A stretch of DNA of 64,000 nt, taken from Conoideocrella luteorostrata. Its lineage: Eukaryota > Ascomycota > Sordariomycetes > Hypocreales > Clavicipitaceae. A program made the translations under genes and the position numbers. The stretch covers positions 1 through 64,000 of the forward strand of contig JASWJB010000026.1 of the NCBI GenBank assembly GCA_032433595.1, written 5' to 3'. A model generated the notes under the pieces. The model did no database searches. It saw nothing but the letters and a program-made list of their open reading frames with translations, and was not told the origin of the DNA. This document shows positions 1-11,896 of the stretch, one piece after another; the first letter of the stretch is position 1, and each line of letters begins with the position of its first letter.

Positions 1-892
1 AAGAAGAGAGGTGAGAATGTTCACCGCAGATCCAGTATACGCGGTGCTGTAGCGGTATGTTTCACCTGTCCAATTCGTCACCGCGACTTTGCACACTACA
101 AACAACTCTCTTGCGTTTCTCGTACTGAGGAGAGTGAGCAGGCTAGTGCTGCGGAGGCGTTTTGGTGGCGGAGCCGCGACTGACGAGGAGCCAAGACGAG
201 CTCGACAGGGGTTCTACTTCACCTTGAGTGTGTGAGCAGCAGCGACCGGGCAGGTGGGGGAAGACTTGATGTTGGGAGTGGGACGGTGGGAGTCACAGTC
301 AGGGGTCCACTCCTGGGCCCACACCTCCCATTCTTTCCACCCCACTCCTGGTTTCTCTGGGCAAGACCTGAACCCGGCTGAACTTTGCTGAACCTTGCAA
401 AGTTGACGTACATCTTACACGGCGTAAAGTACCTGCAGCGAACAAGCCGGCTGTGGGAGCGGAGCATCTTCCATTACATATATCGAATGCCTTCCCATGC
501 TCTTGGCCGGATCGTCCACTCTCTCGGCATTGCACATCCCCAAGCACAGCTGATATCCAGCTCAATTCAACCAAGTCCTTCGTTTTGATATCACGTCGAC
601 TTATGTCTTGAAAACGTTTGGACAGAGCTTTTCTACTATCCGGCTCTTGCACATCGGCATACATCTGACTTTGCTCCCTCTCACTTACACGACATTACCG
701 CTGCTCCGCTAAGAGCTAGTAGTGAGATTTTAAGTCGACTCACCCGGTCAGCTTACGAACACAGCCAGACTCGCGAATTAGGCATCCCTATCTGCTATAT
801 ATATATATATATCCAGTTCTACCGTTCATCCAAGGACGGGAGCGGATAACCCTTCACTCAACACTCAACCATTCATTCACATCACCGCCGAA
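1..892. other. Intergenic; promoter side of the 893 gene
   Basis: No convincing gene is visible. Short overlapping reading frames on both strands lack recognisable domains. A run of alternating T and A at about 796-812 lies roughly 85 bp upstream of the next start codon and could act as its TATA element. A partial gene entering from the left cannot be excluded. Confidence 0.5.
796..812 (+). promoter_or_regulatory. TATA-like (TA)n tract
   Basis: An alternating TA tract sits about 85 bp before the ATG at 893, the usual distance for a fungal TATA box plus a short leader. It is also simply a dinucleotide microsatellite, so the promoter role is inferred. Confidence 0.4.
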
Positions 893-1660
893 ATGCACGT
901 TCTCGGCAGCATCGGCCACAGCTTCAGCCAACGGCGCAAGACCGTAAAGCCTAGAGACCTCCACATCCGCAAAGTTTCATTCTCAGGCTGCTCTCTCTCC
1001 TCTGGATGCTCATTATCCTCCTCCTCATCCACATCTACTGCTCGGGCGCCGTCATCCGTACGAACAACTAGCTCCAATGGCTTCGACCCCCTCAACTTAC
1101 ATCCGACTTTCCAACCACCTCCCCGACTGCACGAGCGTGCCTTGATCAGCCCCGAGCGAACCCATTATGTTGCCGCATCTACCTTCTTCGACGACGACTC
1201 TGCCGACGAGGAGTCCTTGGACGAGGACCGTCAAAGCATCGATGAGGACTACACTGTCTGCGGAGCACAGGAGCTGCACTTCTCACATCCCACCGAGATG
1301 GTTTTGCCACCGCATGCAAGCCCTATGGATCACGATTCAGAACGATCAGGAGCTCAGGACTACTTCATGCTTCAGTTGGCCACGAGACCATCCATGCCAC
1401 GGTCTCGATGGTCGGAATCAACCATTCAGACACTGGACCACGGTGATTTGTCGGCTGATGAGTTTGACGAGACTCCTGACACCGAGGAGGATTTGCCCTT
1501 GGAGATTCCAAACTTCAGCCACAAGCGCAACGTTACCCCAAGCAGACCGCCTATGAGGTCGCTGGATAGTCTCGAGGACTTTATTAAGAAGGGCGGATGG
1601 AAGCGACGGGGTGTTGTGTTCAACGAGAATGAGTCCAGCCAACAGCCCGATGCATGCTAA
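893..1660 (+). CDS. Hypothetical acidic/serine-rich protein
   Basis: A single-exon open frame of 255 residues. I do not recognise a characterised family. The N-terminus is basic (RRKTVKPRD near residue 14), followed by a Ser-rich stretch (about 30-60) and a strongly acidic segment (about 100-120, with DDDSADEE and DEDRQSIDED). The C-terminus carries a compact basic/aromatic motif, LEDFIKKGGWKRRGVVF, which looks like the best-conserved part. There is no signal peptide or membrane segment. It is probably an intracellular, largely disordered protein. The length, the clean ATG and the TA-rich element 85 bp upstream support a real gene. The function is unknown. Confidence 0.75.
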   Translation: MHVLGSIGHSFSQRRKTVKPRDLHIRKVSFSGCSLSSGCSLSSSSSTSTARAPSSVRTTSSNGFDPLNLHPTFQPPPRLHERALISPERTHYVAASTFFDDDSADEESLDEDRQSIDEDYTVCGAQELHFSHPTEMVLPPHASPMDHDSERSGAQDYFMLQLATRPSMPRSRWSESTIQTLDHGDLSADEFDETPDTEEDLPLEIPNFSHKRNVTPSRPPMRSLDSLEDFIKKGGWKRRGVVFNENESSQQPDAC

Positions 1661-3921
1661 ATTCTCTTGACTACTGTATGCTGAAGAAGCATACTTGCTT
1701 GGTATTCGCTCACCTCTACTCCTTATACAACTCTTTCATCGAACACGACATCCATCTCATTATACCAACTACACTATTATGATTTAATCATCAAATCATC
1801 TCACCACTACACCATCTCATTGTATCAACGCATCGCTACGATTCATTTCATTATGTCAATAAGGTTGCTTAGCCTACATGTCTCATACTGGGATGTATTT
1901 TCGGGTCTAATTTTTTTTTTTTTTTTTTGGCTTCTAAGCACGGCGCAAAAGGAGGATACCACGGGCAATGGAAATGGGATATGACAGCTACGGCTGCTTA
2001 GTGCCTGAGGGCCTACAATCTGTAACAATTTTTTAATCATCCTTACCTTACAAACAAATTTAAGTTAATGGATATCGCTCCGTTTATGGAGTTGAACAAA
2101 TTTTCTTGTCCCGTTTTCCTAAGCCTGTGATCGTGTCATGTCATGCCAGCTCGGACCGCCACCCCCATCAAGCCATCCAGCATACCCTTCCTTCGTCATC
2201 GTCCTTAGTGACTTCGGCACTAATCGCAGGTTTCCTCTCAATAAAGTCACCCCAAATCCTCAAAGCATATAATTCAGCCCATTACAATCATAGACGAGTA
2301 TGTGCTGCCCGCACAATAGCACTGCGTCCGTACGTAGAGCTCCACCGCACCCCGTATTCACGCACAATGACCCAAGCCAAGCCCCAAGTCTCTTGGCCCT
2401 TCTGAGCCTTCTCGTGATGTAATTTCCGTTCTCCGTAACTGAGCCAGTAACTTATTTTGTATGGCATCCCCATAAAATCTGGCTCCGCCGTTCGGGTCTC
2501 GCGGCTCGCGTGGCCTGACGTGAGCTGTGTCTTGGCAGGAACAGAAGAAAACTTTCCTTTTACTCCCGGAGATGTTTTACTGGTCCATAATAGTATCCAT
2601 ATAATTTACCAAGGGGTCCCAAAATATGTTTGGGAGACTAGCAGACCAGCCTTGTTACCTTTTTTTTTTTTTTTTTTTTTTCGCGGTGTCTGTGAAAAAG
2701 TCTTCCGGGCCCAGTCCGTCATTGATTGCACAAACCCCGGTCAGACTGGACCCTGAAATTAGACTGCTGCTAACTTTTTTTTTTGGGGGGCGGATGAGGC
2801 GCTCCATCGAAGTAGTCGAGGCCTATGTGGCTTGACATATTTTCCTTTCTTTTTCTGGTTCTGGAAAGGGCTGCTATTTGGGTGCATTTAGGCGAAGGGG
2901 AAATAAGACATAAGGGACCAGATAGCTGGGAATCAATAGTGTGCCTTTGTTCTGTGACATGGAACGAAGGGCGATGATGCGGGCGGGATCCCGATTGTTG
3001 TTTTGGTACCTTACATATTGCATTTTGAGGAGGGGGGTGTGCCCTGCAGCGCTGCGACGGAGCAACAAGAACAAAAAAAAACAAACATTCTTTGTTGGTG
3101 ATGTGCGGAAAACGTGGTGAACTGGGGTTTTGTTTTGGGGGCCCGTGCTATCCTGGTCTGGAAGTGCCGAGATGACGATGGTGATGCCGTAGGTATTATG
3201 CTATGTATGACCGGAGATTGGGAAATTGGGAGACTCGAAGGCCGGGTTCTAGACTCGCACGCGTTGCTCGCGTTGAGAGGGGTGAAATGGAAAGCGGATC
3301 AAGGCCGACGTTTCGTTTATTGAGGGTCAAATCTGACGATGGCGTTGAGTCAGTGGTTGTCTGAGCTGGCTATTTCTGATGATATCTACTCCGTACGGAG
3401 TAGAAACAGCTCGTTTTGGAAGGGGTCCTCGTTTGGTCTCGGAGGATACGAGATTAGGGCGCTTCTGGAAGATCTATCCCTTGGTAGGGCCGTGTTTTGC
3501 TGCGAACTAACCCACATGATGGTAGGTTCAATCTCTTGACTTGTCCTTCCGAGGACAGAATTACCGTGGAACTATGGAGTAGTTACGCACCCCAGGATCT
3601 GGGTACAAGACCGGAGTGCTCTGGGTGTGGTTATTCGGGGCCAGATGGCCAGAGCAGAGGTTCAGCTGGAAACTGTTGGGCCGTGTCTTATTGCGGCCGT
3701 GGATGGAGCTACTCTTCAGATGTCTTTGATTTGGTACTATCTCAGAAACTGCTTGGCTGCTGAGTTTCATCTATTTGCTTCTCCGTTTCTGACAGTTACA
3801 TCAGGTTTCGCAGCCATTTTGGTAACCTCGATATGTTGGTTTTCAACGGCGACATGATATGAGCTCATAACAGTATAAGTGTTGTCTTAAAAACTTCATT
3901 ACAATGAATGCCGAAGTACGG
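1661..3921. other. Intergenic, 2.26 kb, no supported gene
   Basis: Only short frames without domains are present. Poly-T runs lie at about 1911-1928 and 2660-2681, and an 18-bp palindrome built from the dispersed TACTCCGTA motif lies at 3386-3403. Both flanking genes end or start outside this stretch. Confidence 0.55.
3386..3403. repeat. Perfect 18-bp palindrome of the TACTCCGTA motif
   Basis: CTACTCCGT followed directly by its reverse complement ACGGAGTAG. It contains two overlapping inverted copies of the 9-bp motif that recurs through the intergenic DNA of this window. A dimeric protein site is possible but unproven. Confidence 0.6.
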
Positions 3922-5433
3922 TCACAATTTGGATGCAGGACCAGCATGCTTCAACGCTTCGACTACCTCTCTCGCACCAAGCTCCCCTGAACACAGAGCT
4001 CCTTCCATGTACCCCTTCCACTCAGGAGAATACTCTGTTCCGACAAAATGCAAATTCCCTACGGGCTTCCCATACACCGACTTGAACTTGGTATAATGGC
4101 CCAGCGCCGTGACGGGAGCCAAAGCACCTTTGCTGTATGGCTCATGCTTCCAGATTTGCTCGAAGAACTCAATCGGGCGGTACAGTTCCGAGTCTAGCCC
4201 GACATCAAACAGTGTCGCTAATTGATCCATCACCACTCTGCGGCGGTCATGGGGATGCAGCTTGCTCCACTTCTCGCCTTCTTCACCATTGATGAAGCAG
4301 GTAAGAGCGTACATTTGGTTCTCATCAACACTGGTATCGCGGGCGACCACCACGGGGCCTTGATAACTCAGGACAAAGCCGTTGTATCCCAGGTCCCTCC
4401 ACCAGGGTTTGTCGTAGCATACGATAGCCTTGTTGTAGTGTCCCAGCTGCGTCGAGCTGGTTACCTCGTAAACAGGCGGAGGCAGAGACGGTGAAATGGC
4501 CAAGTCAGTGTACATTGTACTCGGAATGGATATGATGCATCTTTTCGCGACGAATGTTTGGCCGGTGGTTGTCGTGACGTTGACGTGATCCCCGTGGTCT
4601 GTGATGGAAGCCACAGGACGCGAGAGGTGAATATTGCTGGCGCCGACCAGTCCAGCCAGCATCTCGGGGATTTTCTGTGCTCCTGCAGCAAACATTAACA
4701 AATTGGGGTCTTGCTTCAGCAATAGAAGAGAACACTGTATACGAACCAGTAGTTATTCGTCGGTAATTTCCTCCGGTAGGATCATCGGCGCGGACTGCCA
4801 AAAGCCCTTTATTGCGACGACAGTAGTCGATGAACCAAGCCGCCGACTCTTGCGTGGACTCCAACCCATGCATAACACGAACCCATAGATTGACCATGTG
4901 CCGCGTCTTGGAGCCGGCACCGAGGCTGCAAATGTACTGGTCCATGGACTGTTCGTCGTCTTCAGACCTAGGCTCTTCCTTTTTCAGTGATGCGGCCTGG
5001 ATGTGATCTCGAACCATTTCCAGGTTTCGCTTCTCATGAGGCGCAAACTAGAGGTATGGATGTCAACAACCCAGGAAACTGGGAATCACAACGAGGCTGG
5101 GGTTGATAGTTCACTTACGCTGGGCGTAATGCCAAAGGGATATACAATTCTGTCATCGTGTGTCTGCATTATTGCATTGCCCGTCAATCTTTGCTCGACT
5201 ACTTGGAGTCTGAATTGGTTGACATATGCCCGTATTCTCTTTTGCAAGTTGTCATTGATCCATGCGGCCCCTAGATCGGCGAATCCGCGCTTTGAGGCTA
5301 ATGGTACGCTCCAGACTTTACCGCCGACTCGATCTCGAGCCTCGATTATCACGACGGAGAGCCCTGCTTTCTGGGCGGAAAGAGCTGCTTGAAGGCCGCT
5401 GAGGCCTGCTCCAACGACAATAACATCAAACAT
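3922..5433 (-). CDS. Flavin-containing monoamine oxidase, peroxisomal
   Basis: FAD-dependent amine oxidase that oxidatively deaminates a primary amine to an aldehyde, NH3 and H2O2. The exons I infer are 5433-5119, 5047-4747 and about 4709-3922, giving about 467 aa. The N-terminus has the dinucleotide fold GAGLSGLQAA with the ARDRVGGK continuation. The C-terminal FAD motif reads VGTEYSPEWKGYMEGALCSG. No SGGC-type cysteine for covalent FAD is seen, so the flavin is probably non-covalent. The protein ends in Ser-Lys-Leu, a canonical PTS1, which points to the peroxisome. Intron 1 is clear (GTAAGT to CTCTAG). Intron 2 (4710-4746) was fixed by frame and would be only 37 nt, so that junction is uncertain. 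An in-frame ATG at 5478 is an alternative start, but the one at 5433 immediately precedes the FAD fold. The gene is divergent from the Zn2Cys6 gene at 6609. The natural amine is not predictable. Confidence 0.85.
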
Positions 5434-5478
5434 GGCGGGTATGTGCTTCCTCGTGGTGATTTGGAGCCTGCTGGACAC

Positions 5479-6608
5479 AGCTATGAGATGGTATGGAACT
5501 TCTGCCGAACGAGTTCAAATTGGGCTTAGGCCTCGTATGAAGAGTCTCTTGTGCTCAAACAGTCAGTGCAGTTTTCGAATCCAGTTTCATGCTGAATTAT
5601 TTTCTCGCTTATAAGTCAAATGCAAGCTATCAGCTTGGATTGTTGGTCATTGAAGAAGAAAGAGTACACAAATTGGGCCTAGTGGAGGATCGGATTTGTC
5701 TCCCGAAAGTAACTAACTAGTTACAGTACTCCGTTGCTCTGCAGTGCTGCACAGCTCCAATAGCAATGTACAATATAGTTGGCCCGTGGACAGGCGTGTT
5801 CTTAAGTGCTGTACACCGCCAGCTGCGTAAATGGGTCAACAACTCATGAGCTAGACCATTTCTGTGCATGACCGCACACGAGGGGCATGACGGGGACGCG
5901 GGCGACGGTGTGTCAACAGGGAAAGCCGGTTTATTGTGGTGTCGTCCGCATCGGCTCTTCATGCGATCCTTGTTGATAAAGGCTACCTTGCCCGAATCAG
6001 ATAGAAATTCGAGATTCCAGCCCTCTAAGTGGCCTCCAAGGTGCAAGCAAGGGTGGAGATGCCTCGTGATATTCTTATCTTGAGTTGCCGGTTTTAAAGG
6101 TCCGGGACCGGACAACCCTTCAAGTCACATGGCCTTTACAATACGTACCAGGTAGGACGTTCTGGCCAACTGCTATCGCGGGGCAAAGTCGTGCACCACA
6201 CCGAAAGGGTAAAGCATTACAGCGACAATGGCCGGTTGAGCTCGCATTGTTGGTGGGCAGCATTGGGTTTAGTCTACTCCGTAGTTAGTCAACTTGAGTA
6301 TGCGGGGAAGCCAAAAGAGGAGGAGCAGGAGCAAGGAGGGAGGGAGCAGGAGGGAGGGGAGCAAGAGGAATGAGGAGGAAGGAGGCTGTGGCGATGGCGG
6401 CGTCGAGCACCACCAGCTGCTTCAACGTCACGCGCATACCGCACTGCAACGAACTGCTCTGCTCTGCACCGTGATGTAAATTATCGATCCAGGCGCATGT
6501 AGATGCACTGCGTGAATAGAGCTCAACGACTCAAAGGCTGATCGGCGGCGATCATAAAATTGCTTTGCATGCGACCACATCCTTTACGCCCCCAACGGGG
6601 ATTCCAGG
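5479..6608. promoter_or_regulatory. Divergent promoter between amine oxidase and regulator
   Basis: About 1.1 kb shared by two divergent genes. It contains a purine-rich tract at 6313-6385 and one TACTCCGTA motif at 6275-6283. No gene is supported inside it. Confidence 0.45.
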
Positions 6609-9180
6609 ATGCAAAACCAGGCCAGAAAGCTGCGAAGAACTGCGAACGCGTGAGTAGAAGCGCGCCAAGTCCCGCCGCACGCATTGCTTCTTGAACACTA
6701 ACATCTACATTCACAGTTGTGTTCCATGCCGTCAGAGTAAGATAAAATGCTCGGGGGAGGAGCCCTGCGCTAATTGTCAACGCCGCTTCGTCAACTGTCG
6801 GTTCGAAGACGGCGGCAATAAAATCTCGGTGCCGGAAAGGTACTGCTACCCATTATCAAACCGTCTATTTCATAAGTGCTCGCAACTAATGTCTTGTCCA
6901 GATATCTCCGCGAGCTGCAGAAAAAAGCTAAGCAGCAACAGCCTTCTGATGAGGCGAAGTTTTCGAATGGCTCAACCAGCACTCCTGCCAGCGAGCTTGA
7001 TGGTGAGTACAATTTGGTCATCTATCCATGCTTCAAACAAGACGTTCTGGCTTATGTAGATTTCAGATGGATCACGTCTTCAGTTTTCGGAACCGCCACC
7101 ACTTGTTGGCATCGACGTTGGCCGAAGTATCTGGACCAGTCCATTCGCACAACCTTCGACGACTACGAGATCCAATTACAAAAGCAAACGCAACTGGGGT
7201 GAGCCAAGCGCATCCGCTATATGGTCTCATAAGTAACTGACTTTTAGAGTTGTAGTCTGGCTAGCGCCTTCATCTGCATGGTCTTTCACGGCTCGACTCA
7301 CCATATTAATGACGGATAAGCTGAGCTTGGATTCGCCAGACAACTCTCCTGCTTTCCTGTTCAATGAAGTCTATGACATAAACTGGATACCTCCTTCGCT
7401 AGATGGAGACCTTGATATCAGCTGCCTTCCTTCTTTTGACTACGCCTTATATCTCGTTAATACTGTCAAGTTCCACCTCGGCCAGAACTACTGGTGCTTT
7501 GACGAGCAAACGTTTAATGGCCATTTACAAGAATTCTATTTTGGGAACCCGTCGCAAAAGGCCGCCGACTGTCGCCTGTGGTATGTTCAGTTTCTAATAG
7601 TGTTAGCCTTTGGGAAGGCATTCCTCTCCCAGTCCGCAAGCACGGGAGAGCCTCCTGGCGCAAAGTACTTCATTCGAGCCATGTCTCTTTTGCCAGATAT
7701 TACCATGTTGTGGAAGGAAAGCTTACTGGCTATTGAGATCTTGGCTTTAGCCGGTTTATACCTTTATTGTATTGATCGGAGAGAGTCTGCCAATGTATAT
7801 GTAAGTTGAATCGGGCGCTCCTGATTGGCTATCACTCGACTAATGCCGCGTCGAACAGGTTGGTCAAGCAATTCGAATTGCTCACATGGAAGGACTGCAC
7901 ACCGAACTACCCGAAGACGAGCTTGGACAAGAAACGGTAGCAAGATGCCGTCAGCTCTGGTGGACATTGTATATCATGGACAGGCACTTCTCATCGTCTC
8001 TGGGGGTGCCCATGTCAACTCAAGACAGCGAGATCGAGACTCCTCTTGACCCACCTAACACGTCCTCGCAGCAAGATTCCAGTCTCAGTATGCAAGTCAA
8101 ACTCTCTCGATTATTATCCTTCATCTTGACCAGTAAGTACTTGACAGATTTGAAGAGGCTGTACATATCGCTGACTTGTTGGGAAGATGTGTACAAGACA
8201 GAAAGGACTCAGCTCGGGATGTTTCTAGAAACAACAAGATCTATTCTGCAAAGTTTGGCTGGATACGCACAAGAAATAGAGAATATTTTCCAGCAAAAGT
8301 TCAAGAGCTCCGTTGACGCAATGTCTAAGGAGACACGCCACATAACACTCTTGTACCATCAGGTTCGTGGGCATTGACCTTGCTAGACATTTTCCGTATC
8401 AACGAATGCACCTACTAACCCCAAATCTGAACACAGTGCGTGATAGTAGCCACACGACCAGTGCTGTTATCAGTGCTACGGGAGCGGCTTGACAAACTGG
8501 GTGCAAGAGAAGAGGATTGGCAGACTTTCCTAACGTTGACGAAACCTTTGATCACAACTGGCATTAAGTCAGCTGCTAAAACGTTGCAGATACTGTCTGC
8601 TGGAGACGGTCTTCTAGGTGAGAATCATCAGCTGACCACTGTGAAAATAGACTGACCTATTGATCTATCAGAGACATTTCTTCCATTTGATCTGGAATTT
8701 ACATACGGAGCCGCGGTTCACCTAGCTATGGCAAAGGGTCTCTTCCCCGATACCGACGAACATCAACCATATTCTGAACAGGTTCATTCTATCTTGGGTC
8801 ATATGATAGCAAGAGGTAATAAAGTCGCGGAGCTTCGAAAGGCTGAGTTTTCTCACATCGAGTACCTGTTTGACGAACTGGCCAAGCGCGCTGAAAGAAG
8901 CGGTCTCCAGACATTGACTCTGGTGTCACCAGAAAACATAGAGGACATAACCATAACTGACTCTTTAGACCATCGAGTCGAGGATGAAGACCCTAATGCT
9001 GGACCCATGGCCTTAGACCAAGGCCTGCCACGATTGAATGCGGTTGGAGAGCCGTTGTTACATCCGCCGCTGATCCTCACGAATAATGAGTTCCTTGACG
9101 ATATCGGGATATCATCGTACGAGTTTCTATCTATAGTAAACCAGATGGGCTATATAGATAACTATGAAAGCATCTTATAA
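6609..9180 (+). CDS. Zn2Cys6 fungal transcription factor
   Basis: Nine exons fit in one frame: 6609-6649, 6717-6839, 6902-7002, 7067-7198, 7250-7800, 7859-8132, 8187-8362, 8437-8617 and 8672-9180. They encode 695 aa. The binuclear zinc cluster uses Cys 15, 18, 25, 31, 34 and 41 (CVPCRQSKIKC then CANC). It is followed by a short Gln/Lys helix (YLRELQKKAKQQQ) typical of a dimerisation element. The middle region (GQAIRIAHMEGLH, CRQLWWTLYIMDRHFSSSLG, LSFILTNVY) is a fungal-specific transcription factor domain. The tail is acidic and may activate. The start codon is set by the small first exon, which joins cleanly to the first zinc-cluster cysteine. Its position divergent from the amine oxidase suggests, but does not prove, that it regulates that gene. 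Confidence 0.92.
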
Positions 9181-11896
9181 TGGACAGTAACACAAATATG
9201 TGCATATGAATACGAAGTCCACAACCTGGCGGGATGGCTGTAGTAGAAGTAGAAATAGCACTAAGGGTAGTTTGAACGAGACACGAGCAGCAACAACGGA
9301 GACAGTTGTAACATGCTTTCATACAATAATAATGTATTATAATTACAACATTTACCCATATAGTAACCATTTGAAGCAATGTTTAATACTTTCAACTCTT
9401 GATCGTTGTGCAATACCTGAATTCGGGCCAATACTGGCTGCAAATTACTTCCAAGTCTTGTTCTGTCAGCCATAAACGACCGGTTGCAATCCACATCCAC
9501 TACTCCATACAACGTAGTCTCAATTAAGTAACCCTCAGCCCCTCCAATTTTCTCAATTTATTGAAAGGGACGCTGAGCCTCACTATCCTGTACTGTCAGC
9601 GACACCGGACACCAAGCATATGGGCATTATAGGCCACCATGATATCTGTAACTGCCATAGGACGTCTCGATGCCAAAGGAGAGAACAGCCGTTGGACGAA
9701 CATATACTACGCTCACACCCATGCAACTTGCTATCGTCATGGGTATACTCCGTATATTTGCCTTAGTTGCTCTAGCTAAAGAGCCTGAATATTTATCCGG
9801 TGGTTCTTTGTGTCTCGGATGGTTGATCCCGTGCCATTGCATAATTGGGTGCACTGCCGTGTTATCTTGAACTCTTGTTTATTGTGTGCTGTTCTATACA
9901 CACCATCGCTATATTAAATGTACCCGAGCGTCGATACTGCTGCGGATATACGGTTTGGTACGGCAGCCGTGAAGTGGATGGCTGCGACAGGGATCGGATC
10001 GGGATCCCGAGTGGCGGCCTGGTGGTGGGTACCTAGACACATCAGTTGACATTTCTACTCCGTACCTGATATCACGATAACTGACGACTGAGTACTCCGT
10101 ATGGTGTACGGAGCACCGGGAGCTGTCATTACAGTCACTAGACTGAAAAAGAGTTAATGGAGCTCAAGTGGAGTTCCTTCTGGATCACCCAAAGTAGGTG
10201 CTGTATTGTGTATCTCTGAGTACCCTCGTGTGAGTTACCCAGTACTGGTCCAAACGATAGACCCTCTCATTTGAATTACCCAGGAGAGTGAAGATGCCAA
10301 AAAAAAAAAGAGTTTTTGATCGCCTTGCTAGGGATTAGCATTGATGGTAGAGATAGATTGCGAGGCAATTTTGTTTGGCAGCCGATATCTCTCCTTTACG
10401 TGTATGAATTCCCGATGGAAGCCCTTATATCTTGCGTCGCGGCTTGTCGGATGGTATAGAGCAAATCATATTTGCCATTTCAAACTCTCGTTCAAATCAT
10501 GGCTGTAGTTCAGGACGCCAGAGCTAGCTCAACCTTGACTATTTCCCAGCGCAGTTTAGCCATGCGCCAAACACGCACCTCGTCGTTCCAGTATGATAAG
10601 CTCTCAAAACATTCGTTCTAATGATGAGTCTCACACGGAATTATGCATACTGATATAGGCATCCTTTGCTCTGGGTGGCTTCTATGCTATGTTTCTGAGT
10701 GTATCTTTGGCAATGATGGACTTTCGTGGCGTTTCAGTCCAAATAATGTTTGTTGGGGATCTCGGCCATGTAGCCTGCATTGAGCTGCTCCTCAGAGCGC
10801 AGTGATCGATGGTGGAAGGCGATATGTTCTCTTACACTGTTTTGACAGCATCTTTTACGCAATGATGTCGTTGATAAGTGGGCTGAGATGACTTGGACGT
10901 TTACTGATATCGACGTGAGTAGGGCTGTTTTTTGGTGGTTATAGTGCACTCATGATCTCTTCGATTGGCGTGGCTGAGGCGTATGTATGGCTAATGTCGC
11001 AATACTACAATGCTTTTGGGATTTTTATCTTAAGTGGGCAGAGAGTTTTTTTCTTTTGAATCCGAGGACAAGTTGCTGATCGTACCGACCGGTAACTTGT
11101 CTTGGCTGTTTTCAGGCTCTTCTTCCTCGTCGCCTCGATAAGACTGTAATTTTAGCAGCATGATCCTAGACGGGATGGCAGATTTTGCACGCATGTGATA
11201 GATATACAAACTAAATTCGCAGGAACTTTTGCACGTCCTTATCTTTACTATTATTGAATCCTGCCTTGTCTTGGATGGAGTCTCGCAGTTCACCAATGCA
11301 GATGGATACAACGACGCGTATTCGAGGGTGCAAAGGACTGCGGAGGGATTTGGTTTAGTGACTGGCTTATCAGGATATCATTGTACGTCGCATTATCTGT
11401 GTGAGGATGCTCTGGTGTTTGCGCTGCCAATGGGGGATATGTCGACAAAGGTGCTGTGGGGTTGGGGAATGTTTGTGAATTCTGTGAGGTATAATATTGT
11501 AGAGATGCTGTTGTAAATGGATCTGAAATGAGACGTCTTGCGGCATTACGATTGGTTTGAACTAGCTTTCATTGAAAATGAAAACTACGTAAACTGATAT
11601 CGTTCTTGCGTGGACTGTATCTCCTTGTAAGGTGCGCTAACAGAGTTCCATGTGATGTTGTGGAATTGCCTAGGTGAAAAGCTCAGTAACATGAGTGCAT
11701 GAAAGATATCAGACACTGTGTGAATTGTTGTTGACCACTAAAGAATAACTCACAGCCATCTACGCTCAATATAGATCTCTGTTCGAAATACGACTCTTTG
11801 CATACTGGCATGACCATTGAATTTCGCCTCATCCTGTCACATGATTCATTTTTGATTCCAATAATCGTATTATTAGCCTCCAAGCTGCCTTTTGAT
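9181..11896. other. Long gene-poor stretch, 2.7 kb
   Basis: No gene with recognisable domains was found. It contains three TACTCCGTA motifs (9746, 10056, 10093; the last forms a 7-bp hairpin with a 5-nt loop) and an A-run near 10300. A weakly supported two-part coding relic lies at 10499-10797, where an ATG frame and a hydrophobic frame occur in sequence but do not join in phase. Confidence 0.45.

Noticed and set aside
2770..3084. 104-codon minus-strand frame
   Set aside because: Biased composition from adjacent homopolymer runs; no domain.
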